A stretch of 42,712 bases of DNA from CAYFUF01 sp964394795 (GTDB lineage: Bacteria; Bacillota; Clostridia; Tissierellales; Peptoniphilaceae): contig CAYMYX010000011.1 in the NCBI GenBank assembly GCA_964394795.1, positions 1-42,712 of the forward strand. The letters run 5' to 3'. Shown here one piece after another: positions 16,170-25,887 of this stretch. How positions within the stretch are numbered: the stretch's first letter is position 1; every line of letters begins with the position of its first letter. The notes under the pieces are model-generated. The model had not been told where the DNA came from and searched no databases. It saw only the letters and a program-made list of their open reading frames with translations. The position numbers were made by a program, and so were the translations under genes.

Positions 16170-18237
16170 GTATTTAGTTGAAATCGGTGTAGAGGAGTTT
16201 CCTGCCCGTTTCGTTACTTCAACAAAAGAGCAACTGAAAAATAATACGGAGAAGCTTTTGGCGGACAAGGGATTGGCGGCTGAAACTTACCGTTTGGAAT
16301 CCACCCCTAGACGTTTTGCCATGTGGCTAGAAGATATCCAAGCCCTTGACCAAGCGACGGAAGAGATTGTTCGCGGTCCTGCAAAAAAGATTGCTTACGA
16401 TGAAGAAGGAAGGCCAAGCAAGGCCCTTCAAGGCTTCATGAAAAGCAAAGGATTGACCGAAGAGGATATCTACTTCGAAACTCAAGGTAAGGACGAGTAC
16501 GTCTTCGCCAAGGTGAAAAAGGGAGAAATCTCGGTAACGGACGCCTTAACGGAGATCATCCCCGAGGCAATCCGCCAAATTTCAAATCCAAGGTCCATGC
16601 GATGGGGAGGGAAGAACCTCCAATTTTTGCGACCCATCCGCTGGCTGGTTTCCTTATATAACGATGAAGTTCTCGACTTCGACTTAGAAGACATCCCCGT
16701 GTCCAATGTGACCAAGGGGCACCGCTTCCTAGGCGAAAGTGAAATTGTAATTCCTACTATCGACTCCTATGAAGAGGTCTTGGAAGAAAACTTCGTCATT
16801 GTCGACGAGAAGAAGCGTCGGGACATGATCAATAGGGGATTAAATCGTCTAGCCAGAGAAAACGGCGGCGTGCCCATGGTCGACAAAGACCTCATGGATG
16901 AAGTCGTCCATATCATTGAATATCCAACTGTCTTCCTGGGCAAGATTCCGGAGGAATACCTGGACCTTCCCCAAGAAGTGATCATCACCCCAATGAAGGA
17001 CCACCAAAGATACTTCCCGGTCGTTAAGCCTAATGAAAAGACCCTCCTTCCTTACTTCCTCTCCGTCCGAAGCGGTGATGATAAAGGGATTGAGAATGTC
17101 GTTCAGGGTAATGAGCGAGTTCTCGTACCAAGATTGGAAGATGCAAAATTCTTCTACGACCAAGACTTAAGTAAAACCTTAGATGAGCACGCTGAGAAGT
17201 TAGAAGGCCTCACTTACCACGAAGAGCTTGGTACCATGAAGGACAAGACGGACCGCTTAGTTTCCCTAAGCCAGCAAATTGGCAGGAGAATCAGCTGTGG
17301 AGCCGATACTATCGAGCATTTAGGCAGAGCTGCGGAATTATCTAAAGCAGACCTCGTCACCAATATGGTCATCGAGTTCACCGAACTAGAAGGTACCATG
17401 GGTCGGATTTACGCTAGGAAAGCTGGTGAAAATCCTATTGTTGCCCAAGCGATTGAAGAACAGTACATGCCTAGAAGTTCAGGCGCTGAGTTACCGCAGT
17501 CCTCTGCGGGCACTATCCTTTCTTTAGCCGATAAGATCGACACCCTCGCAGGTTTGTTCGCCATCGATGTCTCTGTCACCGGATCCCAAGACCCCTTCGG
17601 TCTACGCCGGGCGGCCATCGCGGTTATCGACCTCCTGAGAGCCAATAAAATCAATGTTAACTTAGATGAAATTTTCCGAGATGCTCTTGTGCTCTACGTG
17701 GAACAACAAGGCCTCGTTTTCGACTATGATGAAGTGATTCAAAAGATCCGGGACTTCTTCTTGGGCCGACTAAAGGTTCGTCTGCGAGAAGAAGGCGTCC
17801 GCTACGACGTTGTAGATGCTGTCCTAGCTACAGAAGGCTCAGATATCTTTGCCTTTGCCAGAAAGGCAAAAGCGGTGCAGAAGTATTTGGACACCGAAGA
17901 TGGAAATGATCTGATTACCAGTTTCGTTCGTATCGAGAGCATGGCCGAGAAAGCTACCTCGACGGAAGTTGATGAAGATGCCTTGCTAGAGGAAGATACA
18001 GAGATGTACGATTCCCTCTACCGCTCAAAGCAGATCGCTAACGACATCGAGCTTGATCATTACAAGGATGCCCTAGAAGGCCTAGCCGATTGGATGCCGA
18101 TTATCAACCAATACATGGATAAGACGATGATACTCGTCGACGATGAAAAGGTTAAAAACAATAGGTTAGCGATGTTAAATTCAGCCTATGCCTGCATCGA
18201 AACCTTATTGATACCGAAATATATTGTCAGAGATTAA
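16162..18237 (+). CDS. glyS: Glycine-tRNA ligase beta subunit
   Basis: The 691-residue beta subunit begins MNKYLVEIGVEEFPARFV as in the family. It has the B3/4-like and HD-like segments of GlyS and a C-terminal anticodon-binding helical region. It recognises and positions tRNA-Gly for GlyQ. Its start lies inside the glyQ end, ensuring coupled synthesis. No T-box leader is visible upstream of glyQ, unlike valS in this window. Confidence 0.97.
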   Translation: MNKYLVEIGVEEFPARFVTSTKEQLKNNTEKLLADKGLAAETYRLESTPRRFAMWLEDIQALDQATEEIVRGPAKKIAYDEEGRPSKALQGFMKSKGLTEEDIYFETQGKDEYVFAKVKKGEISVTDALTEIIPEAIRQISNPRSMRWGGKNLQFLRPIRWLVSLYNDEVLDFDLEDIPVSNVTKGHRFLGESEIVIPTIDSYEEVLEENFVIVDEKKRRDMINRGLNRLARENGGVPMVDKDLMDEVVHIIEYPTVFLGKIPEEYLDLPQEVIITPMKDHQRYFPVVKPNEKTLLPYFLSVRSGDDKGIENVVQGNERVLVPRLEDAKFFYDQDLSKTLDEHAEKLEGLTYHEELGTMKDKTDRLVSLSQQIGRRISCGADTIEHLGRAAELSKADLVTNMVIEFTELEGTMGRIYARKAGENPIVAQAIEEQYMPRSSGAELPQSSAGTILSLADKIDTLAGLFAIDVSVTGSQDPFGLRRAAIAVIDLLRANKINVNLDEIFRDALVLYVEQQGLVFDYDEVIQKIRDFFLGRLKVRLREEGVRYDVVDAVLATEGSDIFAFARKAKAVQKYLDTEDGNDLITSFVRIESMAEKATSTEVDEDALLEEDTEMYDSLYRSKQIANDIELDHYKDALEGLADWMPIINQYMDKTMILVDDEKVKNNRLAMLNSAYACIETLLIPKYIVRD

Positions 18238-18255
18238 GAGAAGAGGAGGGACGTA

Positions 18256-19089
18256 GTGGAACAATGGACGGTTTATGTAGTTTCCGACTCGACCGGAGAG
18301 ACCGGTGAGGCAATAGCAAGAGCTTTGATGAGCCAATTTGGCGTGTTAAACGCCACCATCATCCGCTTCTCCCATATCGATAGCAAGGACCGGGTGGACG
18401 AAACGATGGACATGCTGGAAGGCAAACTCATCATCGTTAACTCGATTGTGATTCCCGATGTCGCCTCCTATTTTATCCAACGGTGTAAGGAAAGAAGTTA
18501 CCCCGTAATTGACCTCTTTGGAGAAGCATTGGCTGTCATTGAGGAGGCAACTGGCCTAGAAGCAGCTCGCTTACCTGCCCTTTCCAGAGAACTGGATCCC
18601 GTGTACTTTCAGAAGATCTCTTCGATTGAGTTTGCGGTGAAATATGACGACGGGAAAGACCCAAGAGGACTCCTCAAAGCAGATATTGTCTTGGTTGGGG
18701 TATCAAGAACATCAAAGACACCCCTTTCAATGTTCCTTGCCAATAAAGGCTACAATGTGGCCAACCTTCCCTTAGTCCCCGAAATGACCCTACCCCAGGA
18801 GATCTTCCACGTGGACCCCAACCGCATGGTCGGCTTAACCATCCAGCCCGAAGCCTTAAATAAGGTCAGACTGGAGCGGATGATTGCCTTGGGTATTCCA
18901 GCTACCTCCGTTTACGCCAATGACGCTCGTATCGAAGAAGAGCTGTCCTACGCCAGACAGGTGTTTGACCGGCTCAAGTGCGAAGTTCTGGATGTCTCTG
19001 ATTCCACCATTGAGCAATCAGCGGCAAGAATTCTGGAGCACGTGACAGGAACTTTTGGTGACGACGTAAGAAGGTATGAAAAGGCGTAG
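18256..19089 (+). CDS. PPDK regulatory protein family (bifunctional kinase/pyrophosphorylase), copy 1
   Basis: The start is GTG 18256, five bases after GAGGAGGG. The 277-residue protein has the N-terminal SDSTGETGE motif (10-18) and the P-loop GVSRTSKT at 148-155. The family (DUF299, YqfL in Bacillus) inactivates pyruvate phosphate dikinase or PEP synthase by ADP-dependent Thr phosphorylation and reverses this with phosphate. This copy holds the ancestral location after glyS and before dnaG. A second copy is linked to ppdK at 32.5-33.4 kb, so this one may have another target. Confidence 0.9.
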   Translation: MEQWTVYVVSDSTGETGEAIARALMSQFGVLNATIIRFSHIDSKDRVDETMDMLEGKLIIVNSIVIPDVASYFIQRCKERSYPVIDLFGEALAVIEEATGLEAARLPALSRELDPVYFQKISSIEFAVKYDDGKDPRGLLKADIVLVGVSRTSKTPLSMFLANKGYNVANLPLVPEMTLPQEIFHVDPNRMVGLTIQPEALNKVRLERMIALGIPATSVYANDARIEEELSYARQVFDRLKCEVLDVSDSTIEQSAARILEHVTGTFGDDVRRYEKA

Positions 19090-19111
19090 AAATCGCTATA
19101 TGTAAATTGAG

Positions 19112-19164
19112 AAGGGATAGGAAACCCACGGAAGGTATTGAAGGGTAATCACCATCCCTTTTTT
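19112..19164 (+). terminator. Probable terminator after the glyQS-ppsR transcript
   Basis: AAGGGAT (19112-19118) pairs with ATCCCTT (19154-19160), followed by TTTTATTT. An inner GGTATT/AATCACC pairing narrows the large loop. It lies between ppsR and dgt. Confidence 0.5.
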
Positions 19165-19215
19165 ATTTACGGCACAAGGATGAACCAAAAACGTGGAAAT
19201 CTCAGGAGGTCACCC

Positions 19216-20232
19216 ATGACAAGAGAGCATACCGAACGATTGGAACTAGAGATGCTGTCTCCCTATGCTCAAAAGGTTGCAGAATCCAAAGGTCGGGCTC
19301 AACCCGAAGACGAAGACCACTATCGAACTGCCTTTCAACGGGACCGTGACCGGATTATCCACTCGAAGGCTTTCCGCCGGCTCAAGCACAAGACCCAGGT
19401 CTTCATCTCTCCAGAGGGAGACCATTACCGAACCAGGCTGACCCACACCCTCGAGGTTGGACAAATCGCCAGAACATTAGCCAGAGCTCTCTTTCTCAAT
19501 GAGGATTTGATCGAGGCGATGGCCATGGGACACGACGTCGGCCACACCCCCTTTGGTCATGCAGGGGAAGATGTCCTTAGTCAACTCATGCCTGACTTCA
19601 AGCACTACAAGCAATCGGTGAGAGTCCTTTCTTTCTTGGAGACATCAAACCGGCGCCAAGGACTCAATCTCAGTTGGGAGGTCATCGATGGGATTGCCAA
19701 CCACAGCGGAAGCAATAAAGCAGCCTCCTTGGAAGGCCAACTCCTCAAGTATGCAGACCGGATTGCCTACGTCAACCACGATATCGACGATTCGATTCGG
19801 GCAGGCGTTCTCACCGCCGAAGAGATTCCTCAAGAAGCGAGAGACATCTTAGGGACCTCAGCCTCCCAGCGTATCGACACCATGGTCAGTGCCGTTATAA
19901 GGGCCAGTGAAGGCAAGGACACCATCACCATGGAGGAACCCTACGCCACCGTGTCGAAGAACCTTCGCCGCTTTATGTTCGAGGAGGTCTACACCAACCA
20001 CTTGGTAAAAGGGGAGAATGAGAAACTCCAGCACATCATTGAGGAAGTCTTCGAGTACTACATCACGCACCCAGAATCCTTGCCGGAGAGCCACACTGCC
20101 CTTTATCAAGGCGGCCACGAAGAGGATTCCTTGGAACTGAAAGTCACCGACTATATCGCAGGCATGACCGATGCCTTCTTAATACGAACTTACGAAAAAC
20201 TCTTTATTCCGCTAGCGTGGAAGAAAATGTAA
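19216..20232 (+). CDS. dgt: dGTP triphosphohydrolase-like HD protein
   Basis: ATG 19216 is chosen over an upstream in-frame TTG because AGGAGG (19204-19209) lies six bases before it. The 338-residue protein is an HD-domain dNTPase of the short Dgt-like group: H77, the H106-D107 pair with GHDVGHTPFGH around it, and a later NHSG segment give the metal site. Such enzymes hydrolyse dNTPs to nucleoside and triphosphate. This gene often precedes dnaG in Clostridia, and here lies 39 bp upstream of it. Substrate preference cannot be read from sequence. Confidence 0.9.
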   Translation: MTREHTERLELEMLSPYAQKVAESKGRAQPEDEDHYRTAFQRDRDRIIHSKAFRRLKHKTQVFISPEGDHYRTRLTHTLEVGQIARTLARALFLNEDLIEAMAMGHDVGHTPFGHAGEDVLSQLMPDFKHYKQSVRVLSFLETSNRRQGLNLSWEVIDGIANHSGSNKAASLEGQLLKYADRIAYVNHDIDDSIRAGVLTAEEIPQEARDILGTSASQRIDTMVSAVIRASEGKDTITMEEPYATVSKNLRRFMFEEVYTNHLVKGENEKLQHIIEEVFEYYITHPESLPESHTALYQGGHEEDSLELKVTDYIAGMTDAFLIRTYEKLFIPLAWKKM

Positions 20233-20271
20233 AAGAAATCCTAAACGAAATTGTAAAAGAAAGGAGGGGCC

Positions 20272-22251
20272 ATGGGCTACATCTCAGACCTAACCATCGA
20301 ACGAGTAAAAAATGCAGTAGATATTGTGGACTTAGTGGGCAGTTATGTCGAGCTGAAACGATCAGGGAAGAACCATAAAGGCCTCTGCCCCTTCCATTCC
20401 GAAAAGACCCCCTCCTTTATCGTCACCCAAGAAAGGGGGACATTCAATTGCTTCGGTTGCCACGAACATGGCGACGGCATTGGCTTTGTCATGAAGATGG
20501 AGCACCTGGAGTTTGCCGACGCCATCCGCTACCTAGCCAACAAGTACGGCATTCCCGTAGAGGAAGACCAAGGGCAGAGCTTGGACCAACGACGCTACCA
20601 GCGCCTCTATGAGATCAATAGGGAGGCCATGCTCTTCTACTACCGCAACCTCCTCACCAACAAGGAACCCCAGCGCTACCTCCAACGGCGGAAGTTTAAG
20701 TCCTCTATAATCAACGACTTCCTCTTAGGTTACGCCGACAATAAGGGAGCTAGCCTCTACCAGCACCTTCACGAGAAGGGCTACGAAGACGCTGATCTGC
20801 TCCACCTGGGCTTGGTATCCAAATCCAATCGAGGAACGGGCTACTACGACCGTTTCCGCAACCGCCTCATGTTTCCCATCATCTCGAAGAACAATAAGAT
20901 CATCGGCTTCGGCGGTCGGATTTTAGGAGATGGCCAACCAAAATACCTCAATTCACCGGAATCGGATGTCTTCCATAAGGGAGACAACCTGTACGGCATC
21001 CATATCGTCAAGAAGAGAAAAGATCTAGATAAGATCATCCTAGTTGAAGGTTACATGGACGTGATTGCCCTCTTCTACCACGGTATTGACTATGCCGTGG
21101 CCAGCTTAGGTACGGCTTTAACGGAAAACCAGGGGAAACTTGCCCACCGGTATGGGAAGAAAGTTTATCTCTGCTACGACGGAGATAGCGCAGGCATCAA
21201 AGCCTCCCGTCGTGCGGTGGAAGTATTGGAAAATATTGATGTGATTCCCAAGATGATTCTGCTGCCTGACGGCCAGGATCCCGACGACTACTGCCAAAAA
21301 GAGGGCGTCGACGCCTTCCACCAGCAAGTGGATGACGCCATCGACCCCATCGACTTCGAACTCCGCCTGATGAGTGCGGGTTACAATTTGGACGACGAGA
21401 AGGAAAGATTGGATTTCATTCTTGAAGCGACGGACTATCTGGCATCGATTGAGCAGGAGGCCATCCGCGATGTCTACATCCAAAAGGTAGCCAAGCAAGT
21501 TGATGTGGATGTGGATAGTCTCAAGACGGATATCCGCAACAAAGAAGCCAAGATACGAGCGGATAAGCAGAAGAAGCAAGAAGAACGGGAGGCGATGGAA
21601 GCCTACCGAAATACCCGCGAGGAGGAGACCTTCGTTCCCTACGACGACTACATGCCCGACTACTATGGGGAGGAAGACACCTATGTTGACCCTTATGAGC
21701 ATGAGGATCCGGGCTACTTTCCGCCTAGTGACGAGGGAGTAGACAATCCGGGAAAACTGGGTAATAGAGAAGATAGAAGATTAGCGAAAGAACGGGACAG
21801 CTTGGAATATGAAGTCATTCGATTGAGCCAGCGCAGTGGTGACTGCCGGGATATCTTATTAGATGAAGCAGAAGACTTTATTCAAGGCGAGACTCGTATA
21901 AAATTTATTCGAACGATAAAGAACTTATGTGCAAGCAAAATTCCCCCTGAGATTGGGAATTTAAGAGAAGCATTAAAGGACGACGAGAGTGTTCGTCTGT
22001 TAAATCGCCTAGAGAATGATGGCATGACAACGCCCAATCATGATAAGCCGACTTGGGTTAACTATGCGGAAGAGCTTCGGTATCGAATTAGGCACTTTTC
22101 CTTGCGCGAAAGGAAGAGGGCAATCTTTAAAGCGCTCCAAGGACTGAGAAGCGACGGCGAAGATACCCAAACGAAAAGTGCTTTGTTAGGCGAATTGATG
22201 ACGATAGAGATGCAGTTGAAGGGGGAAGAGCCATATGACGGAACTAGATAA
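20272..22251 (+). CDS. dnaG: DNA primase DnaG
   Basis: The 659-residue primase has the CHC2 zinc finger (C39, H42, C60, C63), the RNA polymerase core with the Toprim VEGYMDVI motif and YDGDSAG, and a C-terminal helicase-binding region. Between them is an acidic, Tyr- and Pro-rich linker (about 445-500, including YEHEDPGYFPP). It makes RNA primers for replication. GGAGGGG precedes the ATG. The last 17 bases overlap rpoD, forming the classic macromolecular synthesis operon. Confidence 0.97.
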   Translation: MGYISDLTIERVKNAVDIVDLVGSYVELKRSGKNHKGLCPFHSEKTPSFIVTQERGTFNCFGCHEHGDGIGFVMKMEHLEFADAIRYLANKYGIPVEEDQGQSLDQRRYQRLYEINREAMLFYYRNLLTNKEPQRYLQRRKFKSSIINDFLLGYADNKGASLYQHLHEKGYEDADLLHLGLVSKSNRGTGYYDRFRNRLMFPIISKNNKIIGFGGRILGDGQPKYLNSPESDVFHKGDNLYGIHIVKKRKDLDKIILVEGYMDVIALFYHGIDYAVASLGTALTENQGKLAHRYGKKVYLCYDGDSAGIKASRRAVEVLENIDVIPKMILLPDGQDPDDYCQKEGVDAFHQQVDDAIDPIDFELRLMSAGYNLDDEKERLDFILEATDYLASIEQEAIRDVYIQKVAKQVDVDVDSLKTDIRNKEAKIRADKQKKQEEREAMEAYRNTREEETFVPYDDYMPDYYGEEDTYVDPYEHEDPGYFPPSDEGVDNPGKLGNREDRRLAKERDSLEYEVIRLSQRSGDCRDILLDEAEDFIQGETRIKFIRTIKNLCASKIPPEIGNLREALKDDESVRLLNRLENDGMTTPNHDKPTWVNYAEELRYRIRHFSLRERKRAIFKALQGLRSDGEDTQTKSALLGELMTIEMQLKGEEPYDGTR

Positions 22252-24295
22252 AGACAAGCTAGATGATACCGTTGATATTGATGAGATAAAGCAGAACATC
22301 ATGGATGAGATGCGCAAGATTGCTACAGACAACCATGATAAGTATGCCCTTAGTGATATGGAACAAGCGGAAGGTTACAAGCTGTTGGATGAAAGCGACC
22401 GCGAAGATATTATCAAGTTATTAGATGATGACGGCATCGAGATAGACGACACGGATTATGAGTCAGAGAAAATCTTAGATGACGTAGAAGTAGATGACCT
22501 GGAAGACGATGTTGACGATGAGGATGATGAACTGGATGAGACCGAGCTCAACGTTGATGTAGAGAAAGTCGCAGAGGAAATCAAAAAGAGGGAGCAGGCA
22601 AGTTCTGCTTCTTTAAAGAACACCACTGTCGATGACCCGGTAAAAATGTACTTGAAGGAAATCGGCAAAATCGACCTTCTATCGGCTGAGGAAGAAGTTA
22701 TCCTTGCCAAGCGCATGGAGAATGGGGAAATCGCCTTCAAGGCCCTGCGAGGGGAAGAGCAGACGTTACGGGAAGAGATTGAGCTCTCCAAATCTGCTCT
22801 CAATATGGGACAGGCCCAGCTTCTTCTTTCGATAGAGGTCAAGTTAGCCAACGGAGACCCCTTGGAAGACCTCCAAGGGCAGTTCAACAGATTTACCAAC
22901 TTTATGGAATTGGTTGTCCGCAACGACGATGAGGTGGACAAGGAGTCCGAGCTCTATCAGATCATCGAGGTAGCGCGGATGGTCGAGCGATATATCCGAA
23001 GGCGCTTGAGCCGCAAGACGATGACAGAGGATGAAGCTAAGGAGCTGAAGTTCTGCGACTTGATTCAAGATGCAATCGTAGAGAAATTGCTGAATCCGGA
23101 ACACGCCGACGAAGTGATTGACAAATGGATGCAGATTGCTTGGGATAGAAAAGATGAGATTACCATTGCAGTCGAAAGGGTCTATCTGAAAGAAGGCGAC
23201 AAGCAGGAAGGCAAGGAGCTCATCGAGCTAGCCAACGAGTACAATGTTGAGCCTTTCACCGATCAGGAATACCTGACCGCCCAAGAGCGAGCCGACCTTT
23301 TCCTTCGCAACACCGTTGTTGACAAGATGTACGTCGGGATGAAGTCCATCGCACCTAAGGATGACCTAACCGAAGTTGAAGTAGGAAATTACGAAGTTCT
23401 CGAAAGAGAAATGGATAAGATTGTGGATTTCCAAAAGGGAGAAGAAGTCGAGTTCGACATGGAAGCCCTCTTTGATATCCAAGAAAGCACCGTAACCGCT
23501 CACCGCATCCTCTTGCGTGAGGCTTTATCGGAAGAAGACGAGAAGGTCTTAAAGAAAGTCATCCGCCGAGGCAACCGAGCGAAGAAGGTTCTTGCGGAAA
23601 CGAACTTACGTCTGGTCGTATCAATCGCCAAGCGTTACGTCGGGAGAGGGATGAGCTTCCTCGACCTGATCCAGGAAGGTAACCTGGGCCTAATGAAGGC
23701 TGTCGAGAAGTTCGACTACCATAGAGGCTTCAAGTTCTCCACCTATGCAACTTGGTGGATCCGCCAAGCGATTACGAGAGCAATTGCCGACCAAGCACGA
23801 ACCATCCGTATCCCGGTTCATATGGTCGAAACCATCAACAAACTCTCTCGCGCCCAACGACAACTCCTTCAGGAGTTAAATCGGGACCCAACCAACGAGG
23901 AAATCGCGGCCGAAATGAATATCGATGTGGAGAAAGTCCGCATCGTCCGCAAGATTGCCCAAGAGCCAGTGTCACTGGAGACTCCAATTGGTGAAGAAGA
24001 AGATTCCCATTTAGGAGATTTCATCGAAGATGAATCCGCCCTCGCACCGGACGAGGCAGCCAACTTCACCATGTTACGAGAGGAGCTCAGCTCAATCTTA
24101 AGCACCCTTTCCGAGCGGGAAAGAAAAGTTCTGGAGCTACGCTTTGGCCTCAATGACGGGACCCCACGCACCCTGGAAGAGGTGGGCAAGGAGTTTTCCG
24201 TCACACGGGAGCGAATCAGACAGATTGAAGCTAAGGCAATCCGCAAATTAAAACACCCAACCAGAAGTCAGAAAATCAAGGACTTCTTGGAATAA
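22235..24295 (+). CDS. rpoD: Primary RNA polymerase sigma factor with a large 1.2-2.1 insertion
   Basis: The C-terminal part is canonical SigA/RpoD: regions 2.1-2.4 (about 445-520, with FSTYATWWIRQAITRAIADQ), 3, and 4 with VTRERIRQIEAKAIRKLKH. Region 1.2 is at 132-170 (DDPVKMYLKEIGKIDLLSAE). Residues 1-130 are very acidic. The unusual part is about 170-440: nearly 270 residues between regions 1.2 and 2.1, mostly charged and helical. Bacillus SigA has only a few residues there and totals 371, while this protein has 686. Proteobacterial RpoD has a non-conserved region at the same place. The start ATG lies within the dnaG end. The reading frame is continuous, so the insertion is translated. Confidence 0.96.
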   Translation: MTELDKDKLDDTVDIDEIKQNIMDEMRKIATDNHDKYALSDMEQAEGYKLLDESDREDIIKLLDDDGIEIDDTDYESEKILDDVEVDDLEDDVDDEDDELDETELNVDVEKVAEEIKKREQASSASLKNTTVDDPVKMYLKEIGKIDLLSAEEEVILAKRMENGEIAFKALRGEEQTLREEIELSKSALNMGQAQLLLSIEVKLANGDPLEDLQGQFNRFTNFMELVVRNDDEVDKESELYQIIEVARMVERYIRRRLSRKTMTEDEAKELKFCDLIQDAIVEKLLNPEHADEVIDKWMQIAWDRKDEITIAVERVYLKEGDKQEGKELIELANEYNVEPFTDQEYLTAQERADLFLRNTVVDKMYVGMKSIAPKDDLTEVEVGNYEVLEREMDKIVDFQKGEEVEFDMEALFDIQESTVTAHRILLREALSEEDEKVLKKVIRRGNRAKKVLAETNLRLVVSIAKRYVGRGMSFLDLIQEGNLGLMKAVEKFDYHRGFKFSTYATWWIRQAITRAIADQARTIRIPVHMVETINKLSRAQRQLLQELNRDPTNEEIAAEMNIDVEKVRIVRKIAQEPVSLETPIGEEEDSHLGDFIEDESALAPDEAANFTMLREELSSILSTLSERERKVLELRFGLNDGTPRTLEEVGKEFSVTRERIRQIEAKAIRKLKHPTRSQKIKDFLE

Positions 24296-24308
24296 AACGA
24301 AGGAAAAG

Positions 24309-24333
24309 AGCGTGGCGGTGTCCACGCTTTTTT
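24309..24333 (+). terminator. Terminator after rpoD
   Basis: AGCGTGG (24309-24315), six-base loop, CCACGCT (24322-24328), then a T run to 24332. The next gene begins only 14 bp later with no obvious promoter, so read-through probably feeds trmK. Confidence 0.88.
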
Positions 24334-24346
24334 CCTGTGAGGTCTT

Positions 24347-25075
24347 ATGTCAACAAGAATTCAACAATTAATCGATAGTGTCCATCCTTGCGACCGGGTC
24401 ATCGATGTGGGCTGCGACCATGGCCAAGTTAGTATCGGCCTTGCCAAACGGCCCGACATTGGCGCCATCCTCGCCACTGACATCAGTGGACCCTCCCTCC
24501 AGAAGCTCGTCGACCGCCTCAAAGAAAACCAAGACGAAGCCTGGGCAGGGAAGATAGAGACGGTTCATACGGATGGCCTGGAAAACTTACCATGGTCAAC
24601 CACGGGGGCCATCCTCATGGCCGGCATGGGCGGCGAGCTCATGATTAAAATCCTGGATAGAAATCCCGACTTGGTGCAGTCCAGCCAGCAACTGATTCTC
24701 AGCCCTCACTTGGACGCTAGCAAGGTGCGGGGCTACCTCCACGAAATAGGGTTCGGAATCGCAGAGGAATACCTCCTCGAAGAGGATGGCCACTATTATG
24801 AGATTATCAGCGCCAGGAAGTTAGACGAGGGAGAAAGTTTAGGTGAGCTGACGGGGGTGGAGAGGGAGTATGGCCCGCTTCTTTTAGCTGATCGAAATCC
24901 GCTAGTGAAAAAGAAAATCGAGGAAGATAACCACAGGTTGGAAGCGGTTGTTAGTAATTTGGAAAAGCTGGGCGCTTCACCACAGGTTGAAGAGCGTTTG
25001 GCGGTTTTGAAGAAGGAAAAGCAAGAGATTGAGATGTTGCTAGCTCACTGGGAAGGGGAGAGGAATGAAGATTAA
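24347..25075 (+). CDS. trmK: tRNA (adenine22-N1)-methyltransferase TrmK
   Basis: The 242-residue SAM-dependent methyltransferase has motif I in VIDVGCDHGQVSIGL near the N-terminus and an AGMGGELM segment in the core, with a C-terminal helical extension (about 165-240). TrmK makes m1A22 in tRNA. The order sigA-trmK-nif3 is the same as yqfN-yqfO after sigA in Bacillus, which supports the call. Ribosome site GTGAGG is weak. The end overlaps the next gene by 11 bases. Confidence 0.92.
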   Translation: MSTRIQQLIDSVHPCDRVIDVGCDHGQVSIGLAKRPDIGAILATDISGPSLQKLVDRLKENQDEAWAGKIETVHTDGLENLPWSTTGAILMAGMGGELMIKILDRNPDLVQSSQQLILSPHLDASKVRGYLHEIGFGIAEEYLLEEDGHYYEIISARKLDEGESLGELTGVEREYGPLLLADRNPLVKKKIEEDNHRLEAVVSNLEKLGASPQVEERLAVLKKEKQEIEMLLAHWEGERNED

Positions 25076-25856
25076 AGACTGGATACAAGCATGGGAGAAA
25101 CGAGTTCCGACAAGTCTCCAAGAAGATTGGGACAACAGCGGCCTCCAAGCCGGTCGTGTGGACAGAGATCTTAGTGGGATTGTCTTCAGTTTGGACGTCA
25201 CTCAAGAAGCTATCAACACGGCTAAGGAAAATGGAGCCAACCTGCTGGTTACCCACCACCCCATCCTTTTTACAGGCGCTAAGGAGATCAGTGAGCGCAG
25301 AAAAGCAACCGCCTATATTTTGGAGTGTATTGAGGAAGGTATCACCATCTATGCAGCCCATACTAACTTCGATAAAGTTGCCGGTGGAGTGAATGATGTT
25401 CTGGCCGACCTTTGTGGCTTGGAGGATATTGAGCCATTAGAGGCTTCAGTAGATGACATTAACCAAGATGGTAGCCTTGGTAGATTAGGTACCGTGGCAA
25501 AAACAACTTTGGATGCCTATGGGGATTGGTTGAAGGAGAGGATCGCCCTCGATCATCTGCTTATCTATGGCGACAGTGCTAAGGAAATCAGTAAAGTAGC
25601 CGTGGTCGGTGGATCAGGCGCGTCCTATGCAGACCTTGCATTGGAGAAAGGGGCAGACCTCCTCATTACGGGTGATGTGAAGTATCACGATGCAGTGGAT
25701 GCGGTTGAGGCTGGTCTTGCTTTGATTGACCTTGGTCATTACGAGTCGGAGAAACCTGCTCTGGACGTTATGGCGGCTTGGACTCGGGAGATAAGTCCGG
25801 AGATCAACCAGATTACTGTAGGTCGCCATGAGGCCAGTAGACGGCGAATCCGCTGA
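25065..25856 (+). CDS. Nif3-like dinuclear metal center protein
   Basis: The 263-residue protein carries the metal-binding motifs of the Nif3/YqfO family: LLVTHHP, AAHTNFD and a C-terminal GHYESE. It lacks the PII-like domain inserted in Bacillus YqfO, so it represents the minimal form. The family binds two metals and is annotated as GTP cyclohydrolase I type 2 homologue; its true role is unsettled. GGGGAGAGG precedes the ATG, which lies inside the end of trmK. Confidence 0.9.
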   Translation: MKIKDWIQAWEKRVPTSLQEDWDNSGLQAGRVDRDLSGIVFSLDVTQEAINTAKENGANLLVTHHPILFTGAKEISERRKATAYILECIEEGITIYAAHTNFDKVAGGVNDVLADLCGLEDIEPLEASVDDINQDGSLGRLGTVAKTTLDAYGDWLKERIALDHLLIYGDSAKEISKVAVVGGSGASYADLALEKGADLLITGDVKYHDAVDAVEAGLALIDLGHYESEKPALDVMAAWTREISPEINQITVGRHEASRRRIR

Positions 25857-25872
25857 GGGTTAGCCCAAATTA

Positions 25873-25881
25873 TGCTATAAT
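25873..25881 (+). promoter_or_regulatory. rnpB promoter (extended -10)
   Basis: TGCTATAAT at 25873-25881 is a perfect extended -10 box. No good -35 is visible, consistent with extended -10 promoters. It lies about seven bases upstream of the 5' arm of the RNase P RNA. Confidence 0.75.
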
Positions 25882-25887
25882 AGACGA

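Noticed and set aside
21118..21702. Minus-strand open frame opposite dnaG (194 codons)
   Set aside because: It lies wholly inside dnaG, with hydrophobic low-complexity content and no ribosome site.
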